Shown one piece after another: positions 52,134 to 60,639 of a stretch of DNA of 64,000 nt. The notes beneath the pieces are model-generated. The model did not search any database. It was not told where the DNA came from and saw only the letters and a program-made list of their open reading frames with translations. Source of the stretch: Streptacidiphilus fuscans (GTDB lineage Bacteria > Actinomycetota > Actinomycetes > Streptomycetales > Streptomycetaceae); assembly GCF_015690355.1 (NCBI RefSeq), contig NZ_JADPRT010000014.1:1-64000 (forward strand). The letters run 5' to 3'. How positions within the stretch are numbered: position 1 is the first letter of the stretch; every line of letters begins with the position of its first letter. A program made the position numbers and the translations under genes.

Positions 52134-52398
52134 GCCGGAACGGTGCGAGCCGACAGTCGACCGCACGCTATCGGGCCAGCGAGCACAAAAGCATCACAAC
52201 CAGGGCTCCTTTCCTACCAGATTTTGACGTGCTGCTCGAAGCTGTGTCCGAGCCATGAAGAAATCGCCGGAGGATTGTCCGGATTCGCCGTGGCGCGGAG
52301 GTCTTATTCAAAGCCGGGGAGCCGGGCGAACGGGAGTGCCTTTACACTCCGGTTGCACCACATCCTTTTCCTCGTCACAGCCGCAGAGGTGCCACTCC

Positions 52399-54324
52399 AT
52401 GACCACGACCGATCTCGGCCCGTCGTGGGCCGAGGCGGGCAGCAGCCGGACCCGCGCGGCACACCGCACCACCCGACGGACGCCGGCCTGGGTGCCGATC
52501 GGCGTGGCCCTGGTCTGCCTGCTGGCCGCGTACCTCTACGGCTGGGGTCTCGGCGGCACGTCCGTGCACCCGTACTACACCGCTGCCGTGCGCTCCATGG
52601 CGACGAGTTGGCACGCCTTCTGGTACGGCGGGCTCGACTCCAGCGGCAGCATCACCGTCGACAAGCTCCCCGGCTACCTGTGGCCGCAGGCGCTGTCGGT
52701 GCGGATCTTCGGGATGCACGTCTGGGCCGTGGCGCTGCCTCAGGCGATCGAGGGCGTCGCCACCGTGCTGGTGCTCTACCGGGTCGTCAGCCGCTGGGCG
52801 GGCGCGGTGGCGGGGCTGCTGGCCGCGCTGATGCTGGCAGTGACCCCGATCGCCACCGCCCTGGACCGGGGTGACATCGCCGACACGCTGCTGACCCTGC
52901 TGCTGGTGCTGGCCGCCGGAAGCGCCATGAACGCGGTGCGGACCGGCGGTCTGCGTCCGCTGCTGGCCTGCGCGCTGTGGACCGGGCTCGCCTTCCAGGC
53001 GAAGATGGTCCAGGCCTGGGTGGTCATCCCGGTCTTCGGCCTGGTCGTCCTGTACGCGGCCCCGACGGACTTCTGGCGCCGGGTCAGGAACCTGGTCGTC
53101 GCGGGTGTGACGGCGCTGCTGGTCTCCTGCTCGTGGCTGCTCTGGGTCTGGATCACGCCCGCCTCGCAGCGCCCGTACCTGGACGGGACGACCGGCAACA
53201 ACCCCTTCGCGCTGGCCTTCGGCTACAACGGTCTGTCCCGCTTCGGCTCCAGCGCGACCAGCAGCAACCCCGGGTTCGGCAGCGTCGCGGGAACCGCGGC
53301 GAGCCGTCCGGTGGGCGGCTCCGGCTGGACGGTGCTGCTCAACCACACCGCCGCACCGCAGATCAGCTGGTTCCTGCCGGTCGCACTGCTGGGCCTGGGC
53401 CTCGGCCTGGCCTGGCGTCGGTCCGAGCCGCGCACCGACCAGGGACGCGCGGGCTTCCTGCTCTGGGGCGGCTGGCTGGCCATCAACACCCTTGCCTTCG
53501 GAGCGTCCTCGGGCATCCACGACTACTACCTGGTGGTGCTGGCCCCGGCCCTGGCCGCGCTGGCCGCCGCCGGGCTGACCACGTCCTGGGCCGCCTACCG
53601 CGCGGGCGGCGACCGGTCCCGCGCGCTGCTTGCGGCGCTGCTGGTCGGCGTGTTGTGGGCGGTGGTGGTGAGCTCGAAGTACAAGAGCTTCGACGTCTGG
53701 CTGGTGCCCGTGGTCGGCCTGCTCGCCCTGCTCGCGGCGGCGGGCCTGGCCCGCGGCGGTACCAAGCCCCGGCCGCGGATCGACGGAATCACCGTGGCGT
53801 CGGCGGTGACGGGGCTGCTGGCGCTGGTCCTGGCACCGGCCGCGTGGTGCGTCTCGACGGCCACCAACCCGCTGTACGCGGGCGTCTCGACCTCACCGCT
53901 GGCCGGCCCGGTCGGGTCCGGCTACACGTCCATGCTGCACCACGGGCGCGGCAACCCGATCAACTTCGCCGCTCCGGCGGGCACCTACGGCAAGCTGCTC
54001 ACCTACCTGGAGCAGAACCGCGGCAGCACCTACTACCTGGTCGCCACCCAGAGCGCCGAGCCGGCGGAGCCGCTGCTGCGCGCGACGTCCGAGCCGATCC
54101 TGGTCACCGGCGGCTTCACCGGCAACACCCCGTTCCCGTCGGCGCAACAGATGGCGTCGCTGGTGCAGCAGGGGCAGCTCCGGTTCGTCATCACGACCTC
54201 GATCCGGCCGAAGACGGCGGCGAGCGAGTGGGTCACCGCGCACTGCGCGGTGGTCTCGCCCGCGGCCTACGGGATGGCGTACCAGGCCGTCGAGACCCTC
54301 TACGACTGCCGCAGCCAGCTCTGA
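52399..54324 (+). CDS. GT39-type membrane glycosyltransferase
   Basis: 641 residues with about 11-13 hydrophobic helices. The opening loop YYTAAVRSMATSWHAFWYGGLDSSGSITVDKLPG is the conserved acidic first loop of GT39/ArnT-like family enzymes, which use polyprenyl-phosphate sugars to modify proteins or lipids outside the membrane. A soluble C-terminal part has YLEQNRGSTYYLVATQSA, as in related Streptomyces proteins. Divergent from the PGA operon with a 265-base shared upstream region. AGAGGTG precedes ATG 52399. Confidence 0.87.
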   Translation: MTTTDLGPSWAEAGSSRTRAAHRTTRRTPAWVPIGVALVCLLAAYLYGWGLGGTSVHPYYTAAVRSMATSWHAFWYGGLDSSGSITVDKLPGYLWPQALSVRIFGMHVWAVALPQAIEGVATVLVLYRVVSRWAGAVAGLLAALMLAVTPIATALDRGDIADTLLTLLLVLAAGSAMNAVRTGGLRPLLACALWTGLAFQAKMVQAWVVIPVFGLVVLYAAPTDFWRRVRNLVVAGVTALLVSCSWLLWVWITPASQRPYLDGTTGNNPFALAFGYNGLSRFGSSATSSNPGFGSVAGTAASRPVGGSGWTVLLNHTAAPQISWFLPVALLGLGLGLAWRRSEPRTDQGRAGFLLWGGWLAINTLAFGASSGIHDYYLVVLAPALAALAAAGLTTSWAAYRAGGDRSRALLAALLVGVLWAVVVSSKYKSFDVWLVPVVGLLALLAAAGLARGGTKPRPRIDGITVASAVTGLLALVLAPAAWCVSTATNPLYAGVSTSPLAGPVGSGYTSMLHHGRGNPINFAAPAGTYGKLLTYLEQNRGSTYYLVATQSAEPAEPLLRATSEPILVTGGFTGNTPFPSAQQMASLVQQGQLRFVITTSIRPKTAASEWVTAHCAVVSPAAYGMAYQAVETLYDCRSQL

Positions 54325-54330
54325 CTCCGA

Positions 54331-54361
54331 CGGCCTGTCAGAACCGGCTGCCGTCAGGCCG
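54331..54361. terminator. Hairpin between convergent genes
   Basis: CGGCCTG (54331-54337) pairs with CAGGCCG (54355-54361), 17-nt loop, between the GT39 and DUF4232 genes. Confidence 0.55.
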
Positions 54362-54372
54362 CGTCGGCGGCG

Positions 54373-55062
54373 TCAGTCCGCCAGGCTGGAGAACGGGTCG
54401 ACGGTCAGGGTGCCGCAGACGCTGAGGGTGCCGTTGTCGATGCCGCCGGTGACCGGCACCGACTTCTGCGTGGTGGTGTCCGGCAGGATCACCTGGACCT
54501 TGGAACCCTGGACCCCGCAGACGTAGCGGGCCGACGAGGTGCCCTCGGTGTTGATGTCACTGAAGGTCAGGTCGGCCTGGGCGGACTGACCTGGCACCAG
54601 GGTCACCGTCTGGCCCTGCATCCCGGTGTGGCGGACGGCGTTGATCGGCGAGGACTTGCCCTGGTCGTCGGCGAGCTCGATGCCGGGGAAGCCGGCGAGG
54701 GTGCAGTTGTGCCCGGAGTTGTTGACCACGTGCAGGGTGGCCCGGGCCGGCTGCTGGTCGTTGGCGTGACCGGCCGGGCCGGTCACGGTCATCCTCACCT
54801 GCGAGACCGTGCACTTGGCGCTGCTGTCCGAGCTGCTCCCCGACCCGCCGGTGCTGCCGCCGGTGGTGCCGGTGCTGCCCGTCGTTCCGGTCGTTCCGGT
54901 CGTGCCGGTCGACGCGGACGCCGAGGCGGAGGTCGAGGCGACCGGGGACGAGCCGCCCCCCGCGTTGGCGGACGAGCCGGACCCGCTGGAGCCGCAGGCG
55001 GTCAGGGCGAGACCGGCGGCGAGCACGACGGCGGCGGCGGACAGACGTGAAGCAGTGCGCAT
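54373..55062 (-). CDS. DUF4232 lipoprotein
   Basis: 229 residues. Signal with lipobox LTACG (cysteine near residue 23), a Ser/Gly/Thr-rich spacer of about 60 with TGTTGTTGSTGTTGG repeats, then the DUF4232 domain (CTVSQVRMTVTGPAG, ATLHVVNNSGHNCTLAGFPGIEL, DLTFSDINTEGTSSARY). DUF4232 proteins are beta-sandwich surface lipoproteins of actinobacteria, function unknown. The two cysteines around HNCTL and RYVCG could form a disulfide. Confidence 0.88.
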   Translation of the reverse strand: MRTASRLSAAAVVLAAGLALTACGSSGSGSSANAGGGSSPVASTSASASASTGTTGTTGTTGSTGTTGGSTGGSGSSSDSSAKCTVSQVRMTVTGPAGHANDQQPARATLHVVNNSGHNCTLAGFPGIELADDQGKSSPINAVRHTGMQGQTVTLVPGQSAQADLTFSDINTEGTSSARYVCGVQGSKVQVILPDTTTQKSVPVTGGIDNGTLSVCGTLTVDPFSSLAD

Positions 55063-55223
55063 GTGAATCCCCGATGATGTGGTGTCAGGAAGGCTTACTG
55101 ACTGTTCTGGTACCGACAGTTATATCGGCCCAAGATCGACAGCCAGGTCAGCCCTCTGTCACAGCCGGATGACAACACCAGACCTTCACACCGGCGCCAC
55201 GCGGGCCGGACAGCTTCGGCCCC

Positions 55224-55844
55224 TCAGCCCGAAGTCCAGTGCCGCCGACCGAGACTGACCAGGCGCAACTGGCGACGGGCGGTCGCGATGATCCGCTCCG
55301 CGGTCTCGGCGTCGGCCTCCTGCAGCGCCGCCGCCGTCAGGACCATGTGGTCGACGTAGAGCCGGGCGACCATCCGGACGTCCTCCGGGTTCCAGCCCGA
55401 AGACGCCGCCTGCGAGGCCAACTCCCGGGCCACCTCGTCGGTGAAGTCCTCCAGCTCGGCGGCGATCGCCTCGCGGACCGGCCGCACTCCCCCGAACCGC
55501 TCGCGCGCGATGAAGCGGATGTGCGCCCGGTGCCTGCGAACGTGGTCCGCGATCACGTCGACGGCGTGGTCGATCAGTTCGTCCGTGTCGCCCTGCTCGG
55601 CGAAGGCCGCGCGGACCATGCCGTGCAGGCTGGCGAGGGCCTCCTCGACCAGGGCGACGCCCAGGTCGGACAGGTCGCGGAAGTGCCGGTAGAAGCCCGC
55701 GGGCGACATGCCCGCCTCGCGGGTCACCTCGCGCATGCCCAGTCCGGAGAAGCTCTGATGCTCCAGCAGCTGCAGCGCCGCGTCCATCAGTGCGCGGCGG
55801 GACTGCTGCTTCTGGGCCTCCCGGACCCCTGGCGTGTGACTCAC
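55224..55844 (-). CDS. FabR-like TetR family regulator
   Basis: 206 residues from GTG 55844. The N-terminal half is close to E. coli FabR (RRALMDAALQLLEHQSFSGLGMREVTREAGMSPAGFYRHFRDLSDLG). FabR represses unsaturated fatty-acid genes in response to acyl-ACP pools. No ribosome site is visible, suggesting a leaderless message. Three operator-like sites with core ACA-NN-TGT lie directly upstream, toward two tiny membrane proteins. Confidence 0.88.
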   Translation of the reverse strand: MSHTPGVREAQKQQSRRALMDAALQLLEHQSFSGLGMREVTREAGMSPAGFYRHFRDLSDLGVALVEEALASLHGMVRAAFAEQGDTDELIDHAVDVIADHVRRHRAHIRFIARERFGGVRPVREAIAAELEDFTDEVARELASQAASSGWNPEDVRMVARLYVDHMVLTAAALQEADAETAERIIATARRQLRLVSLGRRHWTSG

Positions 55845-55851
55845 GCCATTG

Positions 55852-55932
55852 AGTAAACAACTGTTTGCCGAAATCCGCCACCCGGCGTAGAGTGAAGAAG
55901 TCAGCGAACAGTTGTCATCACAAGTGTTCGCT
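55852..55932. promoter_or_regulatory. Cluster of FabR-type operators
   Basis: Three 18-bp sites with centre ACA-NN-TGT: AGTAAACAACTGTTTGCC (55852-55869), AGCGAACAGTTGTCATCA (55903-55920) and TCATCACAAGTGTTCGCT (55915-55932), the last two overlapping. Outer arms TCAGCGAACA and TGTTCGCTGA form a perfect inverted repeat. The half-site AGCG-ACA matches the known FabR consensus of E. coli. Confidence 0.75.
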
Positions 55933-55991
55933 GAATGTTTCGCTGAGATTTCAGCCGTCGTCTGCACTCTCCACCAGAGAAGAGCCTCTCG

Positions 55992-56150
55992 ATGAGTCTC
56001 CTGATCGCCCTCGTCGCCCTCAGCCTGCTGGCGGGCGCGGCGGTGCACAGCAGCTTGTCCACCTTCCTCATCGCCGCCGCCGCGATCTCCGCATGGCTGC
56101 TCGCCTTCGGTGTCCGCGAAGGCCTCGCCCGCCGGAAGCACCAGCAGTGA
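55992..56150 (+). CDS. Small membrane protein, 52 residues
   Basis: ATG 55992 after AGAAGAG. The product begins MSLLIALVALSLLAGA, has two hydrophobic stretches (second STFLIAAAAISAWLLAFGV), and ends with a positively charged tail (REGLARRKHQQ). It is too short for most gene callers. It sits directly downstream of the FabR-type operators and its stop overlaps the GTG of the next gene (GTGA). Function unknown; membrane-lipid related by context. Confidence 0.72.
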   Translation: MSLLIALVALSLLAGAAVHSSLSTFLIAAAAISAWLLAFGVREGLARRKHQQ

Positions 56151-56431
56151 CCACCTTTCGGAGTCGTCCCGTGGACACCTTGACCCAACGTCAACGCACC
56201 TTCGACGCCGACCAGATGGCCGTCGCGTCGTTCATCCTGGGCCTGCTGGGCCTGATCGTCTTCAACCTGGTGCTCGGCCCGTGCGCGATCGTGCTGGCCG
56301 CGCTCGCCCTGTTCCGCCGCACCGGTCGCCCGTTCCGCGCCGGCCTCGGCCTCACCCTCGGCGTCGCCGACCTGGTCGTGCTCGCCACGACCGTCGTCTC
56401 CAGCCACAGCCTGCTGATCTGGCACGGCTGA
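56147..56431 (+). CDS. DUF4190-like small membrane protein
   Basis: 94 residues from GTG 56147. A short polar start is followed by FDADQMAVASFILGLLGLIVF and CAIVLAALALF, then RAGLGLTLGVADLVVLATTVVSSHSLL. Two or three membrane helices with the glycine-spaced pattern of DUF4190-like proteins. Coupled to the 52-residue gene and therefore probably under the same FabR-like control. Followed by a strong terminator. Confidence 0.7.
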   Translation: MTTFRSRPVDTLTQRQRTFDADQMAVASFILGLLGLIVFNLVLGPCAIVLAALALFRRTGRPFRAGLGLTLGVADLVVLATTVVSSHSLLIWHG

Positions 56432-56458
56432 CCCGGCCGCGACAGCCGACGAACACCC

Positions 56459-56490
56459 GGGCCCGGTGATCCGCTGCGATCACCGGGCCC
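56459..56490. terminator. Strong bidirectional terminator
   Basis: GGGCCCGGTGATC and GATCACCGGGCCC pair perfectly (13 bp) around a 6-nt loop, between convergent genes. Confidence 0.88.
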
Positions 56491-56507
56491 CGCTGCGTGC
56501 CCCGGCG

Positions 56508-57647
56508 TCAGTTCGCAGGCAGGGCGCGGCGCAGCCGGGCCGCGGCGATGGTCACCCCCGGGCCGATGGCGAGCATCAGGCCCTCCTCCCCCGGACGCGG
56601 TCCGTCGGGGTCGTCGAGGGTGCGGGCGAGGATGTCGAGCACCGACACGGACGTCATGTTGCCGTGGCGGCGCAGCGACTCCCAGGAGTGCCGCAGCTGT
56701 TCGCGGTCGCAGCCGAGGACCTGCGCCGTGCGGTCCAGGATCGCCGGACCGCCGTGGTGCGCCACGAAGAACGTCGGGTCGGCGGACGCCGGTTCGGCCG
56801 CGCCCGCTGCCGCTCCGGCTCCCGGTCCCGCTCCCGGTCGGCCGCGCCAGGCGGCGAGGTACTGCTCGGCCTTCAGGAGCGCCTGCGGCGCCTCGGCGGT
56901 GGAGGTGAAGCCGAGATGACCCGTTCGGGGGTCGGCGGTCATCCGGTAGTCGTCCTCGGTGTCGGGCACCAACAGCTCGAAGGGGTCGCGCAGTTCGACC
57001 GCCGGGCCGGGACGGGCGTCGCCGACGGAGGTGACCACGACGGCCGCCGCGCCGTCGCCGCCGAGCGCCTTGTAGATCATCGAGGGCGTGCTGGTGTTCC
57101 TGGGCTGGAAGCCGATGCTGAATGCCTCGGTGGCCACGACCAGCACTCTGGCGTCCGGCTGCGCGGCCACCTGCTCCCGTGCCCGGATCAGTCCGTAGAG
57201 GCCACCGGCGCAACCGATCACCGAGACCGGCAGCCGGCGGACGGTCGGGCGCAGCCCGAGACTGCGGATCAGCCGGGCGTCGACGCCCGGCATGGACCAG
57301 CCGGAGACGCTGGACAGCACGAGCGCGTCGATCTGCTCCGGCGCCAACCCCGCTGCCGCCAGCGCGCGTTCGGCCGCCTCCCGGGCCATCGCGGCGAGCA
57401 GGTCCGCCGTCTCCTCCCAGAGCTCCGGCCCCGAGCCGGTGGTGAAGACCGTCTTCGCCGGTCGGACGAAGCTCCGCGTCTCGACGCCGGTCGCCCGCAT
57501 CATCCGCTCGACGGGTCGGGGCAGCACGCCACGGTCGAAGGCGAAGGCGGCGAGTTCGACCACCTCGTCGACGGTCGCGGTGCACTCGGCGGGGCGGAAG
57601 ACCGGTCTGTGCACCCGAACAGCAAAATCCTGGATCCCGAAGCCCAT
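56508..57647 (-). CDS. Type III polyketide synthase
   Basis: 379 residues from ATG 57647 (AAAGG upstream). The chalcone-synthase-like catalytic triad is complete: C146 (SVIGCAGG), H297 (VAHHGGPAIL) and N330 (RRHGNMTSVSVL). The first half has RATGVETRSFV, and the GGDGAAAVVV loop is typical. A Gly-Ala-rich insert lies at about residues 270-288. It should condense an acyl-CoA starter with malonyl-CoA units to a pyrone or resorcinol. It stands alone: no methyltransferase or oxidase beside it. The homodimer works in the cytoplasm. Confidence 0.92.
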   Translation of the reverse strand: MGFGIQDFAVRVHRPVFRPAECTATVDEVVELAAFAFDRGVLPRPVERMMRATGVETRSFVRPAKTVFTTGSGPELWEETADLLAAMAREAAERALAAAGLAPEQIDALVLSSVSGWSMPGVDARLIRSLGLRPTVRRLPVSVIGCAGGLYGLIRAREQVAAQPDARVLVVATEAFSIGFQPRNTSTPSMIYKALGGDGAAAVVVTSVGDARPGPAVELRDPFELLVPDTEDDYRMTADPRTGHLGFTSTAEAPQALLKAEQYLAAWRGRPGAGPGAGAAAGAAEPASADPTFFVAHHGGPAILDRTAQVLGCDREQLRHSWESLRRHGNMTSVSVLDILARTLDDPDGPRPGEEGLMLAIGPGVTIAAARLRRALPAN

Positions 57648-57758
57648 GACGTACGCCTTTCGGTGGCCACGACGGAACAGCTCCGCTTGAGACTTCCCCC
57701 TCGGGCGCACGGATGTGCACACATCTTCGAACGGGCCCCTGACGGAGGGCACCCGACG

Positions 57759-57796
57759 GCAACGGCCGCCGCCCCGGAAGGAGCGGCGGCCGTTGC
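57759..57796 (-). terminator. Terminator of the penicillin-binding protein gene
   Basis: GCAACGGCCGCCGC (57759-57772) pairs perfectly with GCGGCGGCCGTTGC (57783-57796). It insulates the penicillin-binding protein gene from the polyketide synthase gene downstream. Confidence 0.85.
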
Positions 57797-57840
57797 GCCT
57801 GGAGCTGTGGAGCCGTGGAGCCGTGGAGCGGAGCCGGGCG

Positions 57841-59532
57841 TCAGCCCGCGAGCAGCACGTCGCGGGCGACGTAACCGGCCGTCAGCACGCCCTCCTTGCC
57901 GCCGATGACGAGCGCGTCGACGGCGAGGTGGTTGTCGGTGTCGTACGCGGCGAACCAGCCGTTGGTGCCGCTCGCGGTCTCCGCGGTGCCGGTCTTGGCG
58001 CCACCGTTGATGCCCTGCATGCGCGGCTCGGCGGTGCCGTAGGAGGCGGTGGCCGTGACGACCATCATCTGCCGGATCTCGGCCGCGGTGGTCGCGGAGA
58101 TCGGACGCTTGGCGGTCTGCTGCGGCAGGCCGGGGACGATGATCGGCTGGTGGAAGCCGGTGTCCGCGATGGTCGCCACCACCGAGGCCATGGCCAGCGT
58201 GTTCATCGTCACCTGGCCCTGCCCGATGGACTGGGCGGCGATCAGGTTGGTGCTGCCGTTCTCGTCAGGCACGTTGCCGTCGGTGGTCGGCACACCGATG
58301 TGCCAGTCGCCGATGCCGAAGACGTCCTGGGCCTCCTCGCGCAGGTCACCGGAGTGCAGCTTGCCGGTGGCCTCGTTGATGAACCCGGTGTTGCAGGAGA
58401 TCGCGAAGTCCTTGGTGAGGTTCGCGGTCGGGTCCATCTCGTTCTGGAAGTTGTGGAACGTCTGCCCGTTGATCACGGTGCTCTTGACGCACGGGGCCGG
58501 GTCGCTCGGGTGCGCGCCCGCCTTGTCGAAGAGCGTGGCCGAGGTGATCATCTTCATCGTCGAGCCGGGAGCCGCCGCACCGTTGAGCGCCGCGTCGCCG
58601 CCGCGGAAGGCGGCCGCGCGGATCTCGCCGGTGGTGTAGTCGATCGCCACCACGTCGGCGGGCATCTTGCCGATGTTGGTGTCGTTGACGGCCTTCTCGG
58701 CCGCGGCCTGGATCGCGGCGTCCAGCGTGGTCTTGATCGTGCCCGGCACCGCGGCGCGGACGGTCTTGAGGACCTTGACGGTCTTCCCGTCCGCCCCGGT
58801 GATCGCGATGCCCTCGCCCGGCGTCTGCGTCACCTTGCCCGCGTCCTCGGCCTGGAGCGAGCTGATCACGCCGCCCAGCGACGGGTACGCCTTGGTGGTC
58901 AGCGTCGCGCCGTGGCGGTCGACGACGATGGCGGAGGTGGCCGAGATCTTGCCGTAGGTGAGCGTCTGGCCGGCCTGAAGACCGGGGTAGAGCACGCTCG
59001 GCTGCCAGTGGATCTCCGGCTTGCCGTTGACGACGATCACGTCGGCGGTGCCGGCGTAGCTGAGGGCGGTGCCGCCTTCGAGCGTGGCCGTCGCGTGGAA
59101 GGTCGTGCGGACGGCGTGCGCGACCGCCGGGTCCGCGGCGCCCGCGGTGACGCCGGTGAACGCGACCTTGGTGGTGTGCAGGCCGGTGGCGTAGCCCTGG
59201 AGTGCGGCCTGGGCCGCGCCGGGCTGGTCGGTGGCCTGCGCGGCGGCAGCGTTCTGCGCCCCCGCCCAGGAGGCCAGGAACTGCTGGGTCGCGGTCGCCG
59301 CCTGCGCGGCGGTGGGCGTGGTGACGACCGCGGCCGCGCGCGCCTGGTCGGCCGAGAGGCTGTCTGCGCCCTTCTTCGCCGGACTCTGCAGCGCGAAGGC
59401 GGCGGCCACGCCGCCCGCGCCCACTATGGCCACCCCGGCCACGGCGCCGATCACCCATTTCCTGCTGCTCCGTCGCTGGGTGCCAGGGGCCTCCTGACCC
59501 GGCCACACGGGCATGTCGGGATCGCGCTGCAT
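57841..59532 (-). CDS. Penicillin-binding protein, class B with MecA-N-like domain
   Basis: 563 residues. N-terminal membrane helix (VIGAVAGVAIVGAGGVAAAFAL), NTF2-like MecA_N-type domain (about 75-185), then a transpeptidase domain: S324-T-M-K, S379-C-N and K513-T-G all present. Acts outside the membrane in peptidoglycan cross-linking. The low-affinity MecA-like N domain occurs in many actinobacterial PBPs and does not prove resistance. ATG 59532 with GGGGAGATC. Confidence 0.9.
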   Translation of the reverse strand: MQRDPDMPVWPGQEAPGTQRRSSRKWVIGAVAGVAIVGAGGVAAAFALQSPAKKGADSLSADQARAAAVVTTPTAAQAATATQQFLASWAGAQNAAAAQATDQPGAAQAALQGYATGLHTTKVAFTGVTAGAADPAVAHAVRTTFHATATLEGGTALSYAGTADVIVVNGKPEIHWQPSVLYPGLQAGQTLTYGKISATSAIVVDRHGATLTTKAYPSLGGVISSLQAEDAGKVTQTPGEGIAITGADGKTVKVLKTVRAAVPGTIKTTLDAAIQAAAEKAVNDTNIGKMPADVVAIDYTTGEIRAAAFRGGDAALNGAAAPGSTMKMITSATLFDKAGAHPSDPAPCVKSTVINGQTFHNFQNEMDPTANLTKDFAISCNTGFINEATGKLHSGDLREEAQDVFGIGDWHIGVPTTDGNVPDENGSTNLIAAQSIGQGQVTMNTLAMASVVATIADTGFHQPIIVPGLPQQTAKRPISATTAAEIRQMMVVTATASYGTAEPRMQGINGGAKTGTAETASGTNGWFAAYDTDNHLAVDALVIGGKEGVLTAGYVARDVLLAG

Positions 59533-59782
59533 GATCTCCCCGGGAGCTGGACGCGGCCCTCGCCGGGAGCTCGGTCGAGCCCGGCCCTGCCGCTCGGCGG
59601 ATGGACGAAGTGGAGCGTGGAGATCGTATGGGACGTTCCATGACGATCTGAGCCCGGGCCCGTTTTGTGGACGGACTGTTACATGGCGCTCACGTTCACG
59701 TCGTGCACCACACCCACCACGGTCGCCCAACTCGTCGGCCGACTCCCGCACCCTCTGGGAAAACGCTCCTGCGCCCGGAAAG

Positions 59783-60376
59783 TCACGCCCTCCCGGCCGG
59801 GATCCGGTCGGACGCCTCGCGCAGCGTCCGCATCGCCGTCGACCAGGCTTCGAGCTGGTCGAAGAGCCTGTCGGCGGTGGCGTCGTGATGCTCGCCGGGC
59901 TTGAAGAACGAGAGGTTCTCGAAGTCCGTGAACAGAGAGAAGCACAACTGCGCGTTGACGTGTGCGAGTTGGACGGCGCTTGCGATGCTGCGCAGGTGCT
60001 CGACCGCGCGCACTCCGCCGACGGTGCCGTAGGAGACGAACGCGGCGGCCTTGTTGTTCCACTCCGCGTAGGCGAAGTCAATGGCGTTCTTGAGCACGCC
60101 GGGGATGGAGTGGTTGTACTCGGGCGTCACGAAGACGTAGCCGTCGTACTCGGCGACCTTCGCGGCCCAGGACCTGGTGTGCTCGCCCTGGTACTGCCCC
60201 ATGGAGGGCGGCAGGGGCTCGTCCATGTACGGCAGCGGCCAGTCGGCCAGGTCGACCAGTTCGTACTCCGCGCCGGTGCGCGCGCCGGCCCGGTCGACGA
60301 TCCAGTCGGCGACGGCCTTCCCGTTGCGGCCGGGACGGGTGGATCCGAGGATCACGGCGATCTTGAGCGTGCTCAT
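59783..60376 (-). CDS. NADPH-dependent FMN reductase
   Basis: 197 residues. FMN loop LGSTRPGRNGKAVADWI, then VFVTPEYNHSIPGVLKNAIDFAY and VSYGTVGGVRAVEHL, classic for the SsuE/chromate-reductase-like family. It reduces FMN or quinones with NADPH in the cytosol. AGGGAG precedes ATG 60376. Two palindromes built on ACTTGAA-NN-TTCAAGT lie upstream, suggesting control by a MarR-, HxlR- or TetR-type protein not encoded beside it. Confidence 0.9.
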   Translation of the reverse strand: MSTLKIAVILGSTRPGRNGKAVADWIVDRAGARTGAEYELVDLADWPLPYMDEPLPPSMGQYQGEHTRSWAAKVAEYDGYVFVTPEYNHSIPGVLKNAIDFAYAEWNNKAAAFVSYGTVGGVRAVEHLRSIASAVQLAHVNAQLCFSLFTDFENLSFFKPGEHHDATADRLFDQLEAWSTAMRTLREASDRIPAGRA

Positions 60377-60403
60377 GGCGAGTGCTCCCTTCGACCCGAT
60401 ATG

Positions 60404-60454
60404 ACTTGAATCTTCAACTCCAACGTTAGCCCCATCGACTTGAAGGTTCAAGTC
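60404..60454. promoter_or_regulatory. Paired palindromic operators upstream of the FMN reductase
   Basis: ACTTGAATCTTCAACT (60404-60419, one arm mismatched) and GACTTGAAGGTTCAAGTC (60437-60454, perfect 8-bp arms). Centres are about 34 bp apart, three helical turns, as for cooperative dimers. Confidence 0.65.
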
Positions 60455-60639
60455 ATTGCTCGCACGGACCGCGCGGACCCTCGCGCACAGCACGCGCACA
60501 TTCCGAGCATTGCGCCTGGTCGGTCCCCTGCGGGATGCTCATGCCAAGCAGTGTCGGGACGAACCATCTGCCCGAACTCGTCCCGCTACCGGGCGACTTG
60601 GGCACAACCAGGAGCAGCGCCGGGCATCTGAGGGGGACG

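Noticed and set aside
49944-52874. 976-codon plus frame opposite the sensor/HAMP gene
   Set aside because: Antisense; the minus frame shows membrane helices and HAMP linkers in the right order.
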